The position numbers were made by a program, and so were the translations under genes. Below are positions 9,581 through 18,672 of a stretch of 64,000 nt of DNA, in pieces. The stretch spans positions 1,373,001-1,437,000 of the forward strand of contig NZ_CP024848.1 of the NCBI RefSeq assembly GCF_003352005.1. The letters run 5' to 3'. The notes below the pieces were generated by a model. The model worked only from the letters and a program-made list of their open reading frames with translations, was not told the DNA's origin and did not search any database. The stretch comes from Oceanobacillus zhaokaii. GTDB taxonomy: Bacteria; Bacillota; Bacilli; Bacillales; Amphibacillaceae. Within the stretch, counting starts at the first letter, position 1. Every line of letters starts with the position of its first letter.

Positions 9581-10692
9581 TTTTTATCACCTTCTCGCTG
9601 TTTTCGCCATTTCTTCTTAATAAGTACGATTGGGAGCAGGATTAATGGATAAGCAAAAAGGAGCCAAAAGCCAACTTGTGCAACAAAATCAGTAAGCATA
9701 TTAATATGCTTATCATGTTCAACAAAGCTTATAACAATCAAGATGACAATAGATGTAATATACAATGAAGTTTTTTGTGGAAATTTATAAAGCCGCTTTA
9801 GCCCATAGGTCATTGCCCACATTAACAGAACTAAATTTGGTAGAATTACCATCATCCACTCAAAGATAATTAAGTTATCCAATCGTTCAACAAACGTGTA
9901 GGAAACATTTTTGAATAAGCCCAATGTTGCCCACTTAATCTCATCTAGATCCATTCGGCTGTAATAGCCAATCGAAACTACCGTTACAAGCAATATGCTT
10001 AAAACAGTATAACTTAGACCTAAAAACAAAGGTAATTTTATTTTTTCCTTGTTTTTTATAAAAGGATAAAGAATGAATAATATTTCAAAGCCAGACAGGG
10101 AAAAAGTTGTTGCTTTTACTCCTTTCAAAAGCTCTGGAACAGAAGCTTGAAACATCGGCATAAAATGATCCCAATCCATTCTTGATATAGGATCATATAA
10201 AAAGATCCAAAACCATTGTGTTAAAATTACGAAAAGAAAGGTTATACCGATTATCGTATGAATGCCACCGAGGACACAATAAATAATTAAAAAAATGAAT
10301 AATAACCCTATTACAAAATTAGAAGTTGTTGGAAATAGGAATACTTTGATTACTTCAATATAATTCAATAAAATGGAAAGTAGACTTAATAGAAAATATA
10401 AAATATAAATAGATCCAAATAATTTACCAATCCATTTCCCAAATATATCTATTTGTATCCCAAAAATATCTGCATTCTTATATTGTTTAAGAATTAGAAG
10501 CATAACAGACGTTATGATAATCAACAAAACAAGTGATAATAAAATCGAGATCCATGAATCCTGTTTTGCTTCTTTAAAGATATGACTTGGAATTCCCATT
10601 ATTCCGGTCCCTGTTTGAATACCAAAAATGATAAAGAATAAATAAAAAGCAGGGAATTGCAATCGGGATTTAATGTTACTATTTATTTCCAT
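9577..10692 (-). CDS. gerAB: Spore germination permease-like protein, GerAB family
   Basis: The B subunit of a GerA-type receptor, a 371-aa APC-superfamily-like membrane protein with about 10 hydrophobic spans, thought to bind the germinant (established for B. subtilis GerAB with alanine). Family landmarks are TGTGIMGIPSHIFKEAKQDSWI at the N-terminus and FEILFILYPFIKNKEK mid-protein. ATG is preceded by AGGTGAT; the gene starts 8 bases after the gerA stop and overlaps gerC by 4. Confidence 0.9.
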   Translation of the reverse strand: MEINSNIKSRLQFPAFYLFFIIFGIQTGTGIMGIPSHIFKEAKQDSWISILLSLVLLIIITSVMLLILKQYKNADIFGIQIDIFGKWIGKLFGSIYILYFLLSLLSILLNYIEVIKVFLFPTTSNFVIGLLFIFLIIYCVLGGIHTIIGITFLFVILTQWFWIFLYDPISRMDWDHFMPMFQASVPELLKGVKATTFSLSGFEILFILYPFIKNKEKIKLPLFLGLSYTVLSILLVTVVSIGYYSRMDLDEIKWATLGLFKNVSYTFVERLDNLIIFEWMMVILPNLVLLMWAMTYGLKRLYKFPQKTSLYITSIVILIVISFVEHDKHINMLTDFVAQVGFWLLFAYPLILLPIVLIKKKWRKQREGDKK

Positions 10693-10700
10693 ATTATCAC

Positions 10701-12209
10701 CTATTCATCAATGTCTCGCTTTCTTTTCGCTTCTTTAGCACTATATCGAACGATATCTTTTGGACGATTGAATTTAGCCCGTTTGTTATCCATGTTAAAT
10801 GGAAGACGATAAAAGACCTTATTAAAATCTTGTAAGCTTAAAGGATAAAGTGGGGCAAGGTAAGGTGTTCCTAAAGATGTTAGACGTAATAGGTGAATAA
10901 TTAATAAACAGATTCCGAATATAAGTCCGATAAACCCAAGTATTCCCGATAAAAATATTAATGGAAAGCGGATAAGTCGGATTGTCGTTCCAAGTAAATA
11001 GCTTGGTGAAGTGAAAGAAGCAAGTGCACTCATTGCTACGACGATAATAAGAATATTACTCGTTATTCCTGCCTGAACAGCTGCCTGCCCAATGACGATA
11101 CCGCCTACAATACCCATTGTTTGTCCAACCTTTGTAGGTAGTCTTGCTCCAGCTTCACGTAAGAGTTCAATCATAAATTCTATCAGAAGCGCTTCTAACA
11201 GTGGTGGAAAGGGAACGGAGGCACGCGACTCACCGACAGACAGCAATAATTGCATAGGCATAACTTCATAGTGATATGTAATAACCGCGACGTACCCAGG
11301 AGTAACGATGATTGAGAAAAACATTGCTAGAAAACGGACAAGTCGTAAAAAGGATCCCGCTTGCCATTTCATATACAAATCTTCGGTCGACTCTAAGAAG
11401 CTGAATAGGGTCGCTGGAGCAACGATCCCAGATGGACTATTTTCAACGAGCAATCCCACTTTTCCCTTTGTAATGGAATATGTGAATCTATCCGGTAATT
11501 CTGTACTATCTAATTGTGGAAATAAATTAGATGAGGAGTCTTCAATATATTGACTTAATACCACGCTATCTTCAATATCATCAACGTCTAAATCCAGTAA
11601 TCGTTGTCGCATCGTATTGACATCCGTTTCATTTGCGACGGATTTCATATAAATCAATCGAACTTCACGTGGTATCTTTTTACCGACTTTAATTTCTTCT
11701 AATACTAAATCAGTAGAACGAATCCGCCAACGAATAATATTCAGGTTAGTTATGAGCGATTCTGTAAAGGCAACTTTAGGACCAAGTACAAGGGACTCCG
11801 TTTCTGCCTTTTCTAAACTGCGTTTCTCCTTATTTGATAAAATATATTCAATAATTTCTTTCTCTTGTTCAATGTAGACGAATACCTTTCCTAACAGTAT
11901 CCCATTTAATACATCGTCTAAATAGACAGTAGTTTTACCAGAACTTACAGGTATTTCATTCAATAATGTTTGAGTTGTCCAGTCCATTTCCATGCTTAGT
12001 AATGGTTCTAATAAATAATTTTCTACTTTGTCAATTTCGACCATATAAGAGATATAAAACACAGCGATTTTTTTTCCATGATGATGATACTTAGAAAAAA
12101 CCAAGTCTGGGTTATTAGGAAAGTTATCTTGTAATAATTGTTCAAGTTCATCAATAGCAATTGGAAAAATGCTATCGCTTTGTTTGTTCGTTCTAAATCG
12201 CTTTCTCAT
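10701..12209 (-). CDS. gerAA: Spore germination receptor subunit, GerAA family
   Basis: The A subunit of the germinant receptor: a large cytoplasmic N-terminal region (about residues 1-280) followed by a membrane domain with about 5 spans. The GerA signature is clear (PSGIVAPATLFSFLESTEDLY, PGYVAVITYHYEVMPMQLLL, LLREAGARLPTKVGQTMGIVGG). A frame open to TTG 12221 exists, but that TTG is part of the ribosome binding site GGAGG; ATG 12209, 5 bases after it, is the better start (502 aa). First gene of the operon; expected to be expressed in the forespore under sigma-G. Confidence 0.92.
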   Translation of the reverse strand: MRKRFRTNKQSDSIFPIAIDELEQLLQDNFPNNPDLVFSKYHHHGKKIAVFYISYMVEIDKVENYLLEPLLSMEMDWTTQTLLNEIPVSSGKTTVYLDDVLNGILLGKVFVYIEQEKEIIEYILSNKEKRSLEKAETESLVLGPKVAFTESLITNLNIIRWRIRSTDLVLEEIKVGKKIPREVRLIYMKSVANETDVNTMRQRLLDLDVDDIEDSVVLSQYIEDSSSNLFPQLDSTELPDRFTYSITKGKVGLLVENSPSGIVAPATLFSFLESTEDLYMKWQAGSFLRLVRFLAMFFSIIVTPGYVAVITYHYEVMPMQLLLSVGESRASVPFPPLLEALLIEFMIELLREAGARLPTKVGQTMGIVGGIVIGQAAVQAGITSNILIIVVAMSALASFTSPSYLLGTTIRLIRFPLIFLSGILGFIGLIFGICLLIIHLLRLTSLGTPYLAPLYPLSLQDFNKVFYRLPFNMDNKRAKFNRPKDIVRYSAKEAKRKRDIDE

Positions 12210-12243
12210 AGGAACCTCCAAGTCACAATGAAGCCGTTAAGAT

Positions 12244-12275
12244 TATTATGATTAAGAAGGCAAGAATTATGTACA
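12244..12275 (-). promoter_or_regulatory. Candidate sigma-G promoter of the gerA operon
   Basis: On the minus strand CATAATA (12250-12244) fits a sigma-G -10, and TGTACAT just upstream (18-19 base spacer) is a loose -35. The position, about 35 bases before the gerA start, is suitable, but the -35 match is poor. Confidence 0.35.
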
Positions 12276-12329
12276 TCAAGTGGTAATAATTATTTATTCT
12301 CAATTACTCTGCAGATAAGAAAGCATAAA

Positions 12330-12353
12330 AAAAATTCACCAATGGAGGTGAAT
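12330..12353 (-). terminator. Terminator of ytiB
   Basis: On the minus strand ATTCACC..GGTGAAT (7-bp stem, 12353-12334) is followed by eight Ts. It lies immediately after the ytiB stop. Confidence 0.85.
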
Positions 12354-12355
12354 CT

Positions 12356-12910
12356 TTAATCTTCTTTCGTGACAATATCAACTTTTCCTGTGTCTGGATT
12401 AATGACAAGGCCATGAACTTTAATTTCTTTCGGTAGGAGTGGATGATTGCGAATGATTTCGACACTTTGCAGGACAGATTCTTCTACCGTATCAAATCCA
12501 TGAAATTCTTCGTGTAAATTAATTCCGCCATGTGTGAGCGTATCAATGGTTTCTTTTGGGATTCCACGCTCAGTCATACTTACAGTCAATGCTTCTGTAT
12601 CGACATGAGACATTCCACAATCATGGTGACCGATTACGACAACCTCGTCGGCTTTTAGTTTGAACACAGCAACTAGAATACTTTTCATAATGCTGTCAAA
12701 CGGTTTGCGAATAATTGCTCCAGCATTTTTCACCATTTTAACGTCGCCATTTTCGATATTTAATGCGCGTTGTAATAATTCCACTAGTCGTGATTCCATA
12801 CAAGTAAAAATGACCATTTTTTTATTTGGATATGTATCCGTTTTGTACGCTTCATACATCTTGTTTTCTACAAATTTCTCATTATATGCTAGCATTTCCT
12901 CTAAATGCAT
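12356..12910 (-). CDS. ytiB: Beta-carbonic anhydrase-like protein (YtiB)
   Basis: A 184-aa protein of the beta-carbonic anhydrase family, most like B. subtilis YtiB. The three zinc ligands of the class are present: Cys37 (TCMESRL), His95 and Cys98 (GHHDCGM). Position 39 is Glu in CMESR where the family normally has Asp, the partner of Arg41 in the catalytic Asp-Arg dyad, so activity may be altered. Such enzymes interconvert CO2 and bicarbonate. Single gene with its own terminator; ATG with AAAGGGAGTT upstream. Confidence 0.88.
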   Translation of the reverse strand: MHLEEMLAYNEKFVENKMYEAYKTDTYPNKKMVIFTCMESRLVELLQRALNIENGDVKMVKNAGAIIRKPFDSIMKSILVAVFKLKADEVVVIGHHDCGMSHVDTEALTVSMTERGIPKETIDTLTHGGINLHEEFHGFDTVEESVLQSVEIIRNHPLLPKEIKVHGLVINPDTGKVDIVTKED

Positions 12911-13121
12911 TGAATCAACTCCCTTTTTCTAATATGTAAAAACTATAACAGATATTATTAAATAAGTGAAATATGTTGACAATTTTCGATATTTTTTATA
13001 GTTCACTAATATAGAATTAAACGGGCATATAAAAAATAATTCTTATCTGACTCCGCAATATGAGTTTTCATATTTATAAAAGTAGTCAGTTATAAATTTT
13101 CAAAATAATTCAAAAGTAACA

Positions 13122-13150
13122 TTGATTCTAATGGAAGATTAGCATATAAT
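13122..13150 (+). promoter_or_regulatory. Sigma-A promoter of the zinc-finger gene
   Basis: TTGATT (13122-13127), a 17-base spacer and a perfect TATAAT (13145-13150), with the AAAGGAGGGG ribosome binding site about 17 bases downstream of the -10. Confidence 0.75.
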
Positions 13151-13179
13151 AGGATGATAATTTAAAAGGAGGGGTTGTA

Positions 13180-13413
13180 ATGGGAGATTTTGTTCGGAAT
13201 TGTCGTTTATGTGATCTACCGATGAAAAGTAGTCCATTTACCATGTGTTCGGTATGCCTGAATGATAACAATAAAGTACAGAACTTCATTAATAAAAATC
13301 CTCTTGTTTCAATTGAAGAAATAGCGATATTTACTAGTGTTTCAATTGAAAAAGTAGTAAAGCTAGTAGACCTGGGTCACCCTTATAAAGGGAATTTAGA
13401 AAATAAAGTATAA
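13180..13413 (+). CDS. Small zinc-ribbon protein with helix-turn-helix-like C-terminus (YvyF-like)
   Basis: A 77-aa protein with two CxxC pairs (NCRLCDL at residues 8-14 and MCSVCLND at about 25-32), likely a zinc knuckle, followed by a helical segment (VSIEEIAIFTSVSIEKVVKLVDLG) resembling a MerR/HTH recognition unit. The layout matches the flagellar-operon YvyF/TIGR03826 proteins of Bacillus, although no flagellar genes lie nearby. It has its own strong promoter and ribosome binding site. Function unknown; a regulatory role is inference. Confidence 0.7.
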   Translation: MGDFVRNCRLCDLPMKSSPFTMCSVCLNDNNKVQNFINKNPLVSIEEIAIFTSVSIEKVVKLVDLGHPYKGNLENKV

Positions 13414-13444
13414 GGAAAATACTATTTATTAAAAATAGATTAAT

Positions 13445-13483
13445 AGAAGAGAATATCTCATTTCTAACAGCATATTCTCTTCT
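13445..13483. repeat. 12-bp perfect inverted repeat between convergent genes
   Basis: AGAAGAGAATAT (13445-13456) pairs perfectly with ATATTCTCTTCT (13472-13483). It lies between two convergent genes, as a terminator would, but no clear U tract follows on either strand. Confidence 0.5.
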
Positions 13484-13519
13484 AAGCTGAAAAGACTTAA
13501 TATTGCCAAAAGTTTTGAC

Positions 13520-14473
13520 TTATTTTGTATTCTCATTAATTCCAGAAATCCCGAATGCTAATTGTTGATCAACGGCTCTTGCATCTTCAATATGCTGAAA
13601 CAGGGTTTGCTTAATCGTTGCAAAGGAATCATTCGTGCTATTAATCTCACTGACCATCTGATTGGTAAGGTTATGCTGACTTTTTATATCCTCTAATACT
13701 TTGATTGTAATATTCTTCGTATTATCTACAATACTATTCATCTCATTTAACATATCGACAGTTTTATTATTAAATTTGGTGGAGTTTTGGACGGTCTTCT
13801 GGTTTTCATTTGTTCCTTGTTCCGCATCTTTAATTTTTTCCTGGATCGTAGTAGCAACCTCATCAATAGTGGATGTGCTTTCTCTTGTACTTTCTGCAAG
13901 CTTTCCTACTTCAGCAGCAACAACTGCAAAACCTTTCCCATGTTCTCCAGCACGTGCTGCTTCAATTGAAGCGTTTAAAGCAAGCAGATTTGTCTGATTT
14001 GCAATATCACTAATAACTTGGACAATTTCTCTAATTGTGTTGGAATGTTCACCAAGCTCCTGCATTCTGGTCGCTGTATTAGTCATTTGCAATTCAAGGT
14101 TGTCCATCAAAACTTTATTTTGTTCGACAATTTGTAAGTAATACCCATTATGAGAGGCAAGCTTCTCATAATTAGATACAATTTCGTTACCTTTCTCAAC
14201 TAATTGCTCAGAATGTTCATTGGATTGTTGTCCAAGGGATTGTATTTCGTCAAATCGCTGTTTTATTTGTAAAACAAGATCTTCTATATGATGATGCTGA
14301 CCATTAACATGTTCATGCTGATCGATTGTATGTAGTAAATTTGTTTCAAATTCATTTAGAAATTGTTTATGTTGTTGTTTTATATTTACCTTCTCTTGTT
14401 CCAAAAAATCTATCTTTTGTTGTGCTTCTAGGAGTGCTTCTTCAAGTGCTTTAATTTGTTTTGTTTTTCGCAT
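13520..14473 (-). CDS. Soluble methyl-accepting chemotaxis-type signalling protein
   Basis: A 317-aa cytoplasmic chemoreceptor-like protein without membrane spans or a recognisable ligand domain. The N-terminal 100 residues are coiled coil; the C-terminal half is the MCP signalling hairpin with the highly conserved tip [19 protein letters not shown] and [17 protein letters not shown]. subtilis YfmS is a comparable soluble receptor. Such proteins act on CheA/CheW. The frame extends to 14548 but ATG 14473, 7 bases after GGGGGA, is the likely start. Confidence 0.85.
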   Translation of the reverse strand: MRKTKQIKALEEALLEAQQKIDFLEQEKVNIKQQHKQFLNEFETNLLHTIDQHEHVNGQHHHIEDLVLQIKQRFDEIQSLGQQSNEHSEQLVEKGNEIVSNYEKLASHNGYYLQIVEQNKVLMDNLELQMTNTATRMQELGEHSNTIREIVQVISDIANQTNLLALNASIEAARAGEHGKGFAVVAAEVGKLAESTRESTSTIDEVATTIQEKIKDAEQGTNENQKTVQNSTKFNNKTVDMLNEMNSIVDNTKNITIKVLEDIKSQHNLTNQMVSEINSTNDSFATIKQTLFQHIEDARAVDQQLAFGISGINENTK

Positions 14474-14562
14474 CTGTTTTCCCCCGATAATTAAATTAGA
14501 TAGGACTATAGTATTATATTCGGCTAATTGTATAAAATTGTAAAGCAATTTGCAAAAAAATA

Positions 14563-14591
14563 TTGACTAGTCGTTTTCAAAATACTATAAT
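14563..14591 (+). promoter_or_regulatory. Sigma-A promoter of the bmr leader and operon
   Basis: TTGACT (14563-14568), 17-base spacer, perfect TATAAT (14586-14591). Transcription would begin near 14598, giving a leader of about 270 bases before bmrC. Confidence 0.85.
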
Positions 14592-14624
14592 AATTTAGAA
14601 GATAAAAGAAGGGAGGTCACTACA

Positions 14625-14705
14625 ATGGAAAATGTATATCGCAATCAAACAGTTAATTTCATAAATAATGTGACCTCTATCGGTAAGGAAGATGTTATCT
14701 GCTAG
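14625..14705 (+). CDS. 26-aa leader peptide upstream of bmrCD (bmrB-like)
   Basis: A short ORF starts at ATG 14625 behind a strong AGGGAGG and ends at TAG 14703-14705. In B. subtilis the bmrCD exporter genes are preceded by the leader ORF bmrB, whose translation controls transcription through a ribosome-mediated attenuator (established knowledge). Here the ORF, its ribosome binding site and the following hairpins have the same layout. GGAGGTCAC (14612-14620), covering the ribosome binding site, can pair with GTGACCTCT (14670-14678) inside the ORF, and that segment can also pair with the GGTCAC of the first terminator, so alternative structures are possible. The peptide sequence was not recognised as a BmrB homologue. 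Confidence 0.7.
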   Translation: MENVYRNQTVNFINNVTSIGKEDVIC

Positions 14706-14735
14706 GAAAACCCTAGGGAATTTCTTCTTCCTTTT

Positions 14736-14765
14736 AAAGGTCACAACTGTCTGTGACTTTTTGTG
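14736..14765 (+). terminator. Attenuator hairpin 1 in the bmr leader
   Basis: AAAGGTCAC (14736-14744) pairs with GTGACTTT (14753-14760) with one bulged G, followed by TTTTT. It shares the GGTCAC element with the leader-ORF structure. Confidence 0.6.
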
Positions 14766-14774
14766 GTTGGAGAG

Positions 14775-14804
14775 AAATAGGGGTTATTGAAAATCCTATT
14801 TTTT
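14775..14804 (+). terminator. Attenuator hairpin 2 in the bmr leader
   Basis: AAATAGG (14775-14781) pairs with CCTATTT (14795-14801), followed by further Ts; a second intrinsic stop before bmrC. Confidence 0.55.
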
Positions 14805-14808
14805 GATT

Positions 14809-14839
14809 GCATACGTTAGAGACGTGTGCTTTTTTTTTA
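14809..14839 (+). terminator. Attenuator hairpin 3 in the bmr leader
   Basis: GCATACGT (14809-14816) pairs with ACGTGTGC (14822-14829) with one wobble, followed directly by nine Ts. This is the strongest of the three and lies about 30 bases before bmrC. Confidence 0.75.
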
Positions 14840-14869
14840 TGCTTTGGAAAATAGAAAGAAGGTGGTTAT

Positions 14870-16621
14870 ATGTTTCAGGTTTTTAAGAAATTAGATTGGT
14901 TTTTTAAACATTATTGGAAACGGTACACATTTGCAATAATTGCACTTATAACGGCAAGTGGTATTGGGCTTATTCCCCCTAAATTAGTAGGTTTTACGAT
15001 AGACCATATTCAATTTAACTCGCTGACATCACTGTTACTAACAGCCATTATTCTAGGGTATTTAGCGCTTATCATCGTTCACTACACTATCTCTTTTTTA
15101 TGGGATTATACACTTTTCGGTGGAGCAGTTATTTTGGAAAAATGGGTTCGAAGTAATCTAATGGACCATTTTATGAGAATGACACCAACCTTTTATGGGA
15201 AATATCGAACTGGAGATTTAATGGCTAGATCTACTAATGATCTTAAAGCAATTAACCTAACTGCTGGGTATGGTGTACTAACCCTAGTTGACTCGAGTAT
15301 TTTTATGCTGATGATTATTATAATGATGGGATTCACTATCAGTTGGCAGCTGACAATAGCCGCGTTAATTCCACTTCCCATTATGGCAGTTGTCATGAAT
15401 AAGTATGGGGCTGCAATCCATTCAAGGTTTACCGAGGCACAAGCCGCTTTTGGTGAGATGAATAATGAAGTACTTGAATCCATTCGCGGAGTAAGAGTAA
15501 TTCGTGCATTTGTTCAAGAAAAACAAGATGCTGATAGATTTAGCAGCATGACAGAGAATGTTTATATCAAGAATATTGAAGTTGCAAAAATTGATGCGCT
15601 ATTTGAACCGACGATGAAGATTCTCGTAGGACTGTCATATGCCATCGGATTAGGTTATGGTGCATTCCTCGTTTTCGAAAATGTTATGACCTTGGGCGAT
15701 TTAGTTACATTTAATGTTTATCTAGGTATGTTGATTTGGCCAATGTTTGCGGTAGGAGAATTAATTAACATCTTACAACGGGGAAATGCCTCATTGGATC
15801 GAGTTAATGATACGTTAGACTATGCGGCAGATGTGAAGGACACTAAAAACCCTCAAGTAATTCAAAACGTGGACACCATTAAGTTTTCCCAGGTGTGTTT
15901 CTCATATCCAGACACAGAAATGAAGCAGTTGGATGATTTTTCTTTAGTCGTAAAGAAAGGACAGACGATAGGGGTTGTTGGTAAAACGGGGGCAGGAAAA
16001 TCAACTTTATTTAAATTGCTACTTCGGCAATATGCTGGTGTAACGGGTCAAATTCAAATTTCTGATGTGAGCCTTTCTGATATTAGTCTAGAGCAAATCA
16101 GATCGTGGATTGGTTATGTACCACAAGATCAAATCATGTTTTCAAAAACGATCCGAGAGAATATCCAGTTTGGGAAATCGGACGCTACAGATGAAGAGAT
16201 TTATCGGGTAATGGAACTGGCCCATTTCTTGGATGATATAAAACAGCTGCCAAAGGGACTTGATACTCAGGTGGGTGAAACAGGTATAACATTATCGGGT
16301 GGACAAAAACAACGTGTTGCATTAGCAAGAGCATTTATTAAAGACCCAGAAATATTAATTCTAGATGATTCAATGTCTGCCGTTGATGGAAAAACAGAAG
16401 CTAGGATTATTGATCATTTGCGGGCAGAACGTAAAAATAAAACGACCTTTATTGCTTCTCATAGGTTATCAGCAGTTACCCATGCAGACCATATTATCGT
16501 CTTGGAAAATGGCAAAATAATCGAAGAAGGAACTCATGAGACTTTAATTTCACTCGGTGGTTGGTATAAAGAGCAGTATTATGCACAACAGCTTGAAGAC
16601 GGAGAGGTGAAGAGCGAATGA
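14870..16621 (+). CDS. bmrC: Multidrug ABC exporter half-transporter BmrC (YheI)
   Basis: One half of a heterodimeric type IV ABC exporter, 583 aa: six-span membrane domain (about 1-310) and nucleotide-binding domain. Walker A is GKTGAGKST, the signature LSGGQKQRVALARA is canonical, but the Walker B ends LILDDSM, with Asp where the catalytic Glu normally stands. That combination is known for the degenerate-site subunit of BmrCD. In B. subtilis BmrCD exports drugs such as doxorubicin and is induced by ribosome-targeting antibiotics. ATG 14870 follows AAGAAGGTGG; the last 4 bases overlap bmrD. Confidence 0.92.
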   Translation: MFQVFKKLDWFFKHYWKRYTFAIIALITASGIGLIPPKLVGFTIDHIQFNSLTSLLLTAIILGYLALIIVHYTISFLWDYTLFGGAVILEKWVRSNLMDHFMRMTPTFYGKYRTGDLMARSTNDLKAINLTAGYGVLTLVDSSIFMLMIIIMMGFTISWQLTIAALIPLPIMAVVMNKYGAAIHSRFTEAQAAFGEMNNEVLESIRGVRVIRAFVQEKQDADRFSSMTENVYIKNIEVAKIDALFEPTMKILVGLSYAIGLGYGAFLVFENVMTLGDLVTFNVYLGMLIWPMFAVGELINILQRGNASLDRVNDTLDYAADVKDTKNPQVIQNVDTIKFSQVCFSYPDTEMKQLDDFSLVVKKGQTIGVVGKTGAGKSTLFKLLLRQYAGVTGQIQISDVSLSDISLEQIRSWIGYVPQDQIMFSKTIRENIQFGKSDATDEEIYRVMELAHFLDDIKQLPKGLDTQVGETGITLSGGQKQRVALARAFIKDPEILILDDSMSAVDGKTEARIIDHLRAERKNKTTFIASHRLSAVTHADHIIVLENGKIIEEGTHETLISLGGWYKEQYYAQQLEDGEVKSE

Positions 16622-18648
16622 AGCCGTCAACAGAGAAAAGATTATTTCATTATGCATTACAATTTAAAAAGGGAATCATCATTGGATTGGTCTGTTTAAT
16701 TATCGCAGTAACATTAGAGCTCGCTGGGCCATTAATTGCAAAAACAATCATTGATGATCATATTCTTGGTGTGGAAGGATATTGGCAAGAAGTATCTAAT
16801 GAGGAGCAGCAAGATACCGTGCTATACGAGGATACATTTTATCAACGAACAGATCGTTTAACTACAGAAGAACAAATCACAAATAATAATGTCACTCTTA
16901 TCCAAGTAGGTACAGCTTATTATTTTCTGAGTGAGGAAGTACCATTAGAAGGAAAACGCAGTGCGAAAAACGGTATTATTTCAATAGACACAGGAGACGA
17001 TATATTGACTTATGAGGGTGAGAAGCTTTCACTTTCAGAAGTAACAGCTTTTTTCAAGCCTGAACAGTTACCTATTTTACTATTATTGTGCTTATATATG
17101 TTGTTAATTTTGATTGCTGGGGTCTTCCAATTTTTCAAAACGTTCTTATTGCAGAAATCTGCGAACCAAATTGTGAAGAAGATGCGAAACGATCTATTTG
17201 CACATACCCAACGTGTTCCAATTGATTACTTTGTAGATCAGCCAGCTGGAACAATATTAGCGAGAATTACGAATGATACGGAGGCAATACGTGATTTATA
17301 TGAAAGGGTATTGTCCATCATTGTTACCAGTGCTGTTTATATGGTAGGGATTTTCGTAGCGCTTTTTATTTTAGATGTGCGACTTGCTGTTATGTGTTTA
17401 GCGATTATTCCATTGCTCTTTATTTGGATGAAGGTTTATAAGTATTTTGGAACAAAGTATAATACAGTAATTCGCGCGACAAATAGTGAAATAAATGGGA
17501 ATATTAATGAAGCGATTCAAGGAATGCCAATAATTCAAGCGTTTAATAGAGAAAAGAAAACGAAAGAGGAATTTGAAATCTTGAATGAGCGTCATTATAG
17601 GTTTCAAAGAAAGCTACTGAAATTACAAGCACTAACACAGTATAACTTAGTTACAGTAATTAGAAATTTAACATTTGTTGGCTTTATTTGGTACTATGGA
17701 GGGGCTTCTCTAGATTTAACGAGTATTATTTCCATAGGGATGCTCTATGCATTTGTAGATTATATTACAAGACTATTTGAACCAGTTACTGATATTGTTA
17801 ATCAATTGCCTTTATTAGAGCAGGCAAGGGTAGCAGGGAATCGTGTCTTCGAATTAATGGATTTAGATGGGGAAGATGTTGTTCTTGACAAGGTGGATAA
17901 ATACCAAGGAAATATTGTCTTCAATCATGTTTCATTTGCATATAAAGAAGACGATTATGTTTTAAAAGATATATCTTTTGAGATTAAATCAGGGGAGACG
18001 GTCGCATTCGTTGGTCATACTGGCTCAGGGAAAAGTTCCATTATGAATTTATTATTTCGATTTTATGACCCGCAAAAAGGCAAGATTACCATTGATGGAT
18101 ATAGTACTAGAGAATGGTCGAGGCAGCAGGTCCGAAGCTATATGGGAATCGTTTTACAGGACCCATTTCTTTTCTCTGGAACAATTCTTTCCAACGTAAC
18201 AATGAATGATCCAAAGATTTCGAAGGAGAGAGCGATAGAAGCGTTGAAGGCTGTTGGTGCCGATTCGTTCATTGAAAAGCTGCCGAAATCATATGAAGAA
18301 GCTGTTACAGAAGGTGGAACGACATACTCGCTTGGAGAAAGACAATTAATCTCGTTTGCTCGAGCACTTGCTTTCGATCCAGCCATTCTAATATTAGATG
18401 AAGCAACAGCGAATATTGATACGGAAACAGAAACGGTTATTCAACGTGCGTTAGAAGTGTTAAAACAGGGGAGAACAACTCTCGTTATTGCCCACAGATT
18501 ATCAACTATTCAAAAAGCGGATACTATTTTTGTGCTTGAACATGGTACAATTAAAGAACAAGGAAACCATGAGCGGCTTATTCATGAAAAAGGATTATAT
18601 TATCAAATGTATAAGATGCAACAAGGAAAAATAATAGCTGCTGTATGA
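16618..18648 (+). CDS. bmrD: Multidrug ABC exporter half-transporter BmrD (YheH)
   Basis: The partner of BmrC, 676 aa. Between the first two membrane spans it carries an extra extracellular domain of about 100 residues (about 45-140), as BmrD proteins do. The nucleotide-binding domain has Walker A GHTGSGKSS, a divergent signature YSLGERQ instead of LSGGQ, and an intact Walker B with catalytic Glu (LILDEATANID). Together with BmrC this gives one canonical and one degenerate ATP site. ATGA overlap with bmrC indicates coupled translation. Confidence 0.92.
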   Translation: MKPSTEKRLFHYALQFKKGIIIGLVCLIIAVTLELAGPLIAKTIIDDHILGVEGYWQEVSNEEQQDTVLYEDTFYQRTDRLTTEEQITNNNVTLIQVGTAYYFLSEEVPLEGKRSAKNGIISIDTGDDILTYEGEKLSLSEVTAFFKPEQLPILLLLCLYMLLILIAGVFQFFKTFLLQKSANQIVKKMRNDLFAHTQRVPIDYFVDQPAGTILARITNDTEAIRDLYERVLSIIVTSAVYMVGIFVALFILDVRLAVMCLAIIPLLFIWMKVYKYFGTKYNTVIRATNSEINGNINEAIQGMPIIQAFNREKKTKEEFEILNERHYRFQRKLLKLQALTQYNLVTVIRNLTFVGFIWYYGGASLDLTSIISIGMLYAFVDYITRLFEPVTDIVNQLPLLEQARVAGNRVFELMDLDGEDVVLDKVDKYQGNIVFNHVSFAYKEDDYVLKDISFEIKSGETVAFVGHTGSGKSSIMNLLFRFYDPQKGKITIDGYSTREWSRQQVRSYMGIVLQDPFLFSGTILSNVTMNDPKISKERAIEALKAVGADSFIEKLPKSYEEAVTEGGTTYSLGERQLISFARALAFDPAILILDEATANIDTETETVIQRALEVLKQGRTTLVIAHRLSTIQKADTIFVLEHGTIKEQGNHERLIHEKGLYYQMYKMQQGKIIAAV

Positions 18649-18672
18649 TTCAATCACGGGGTGACATGGCGT

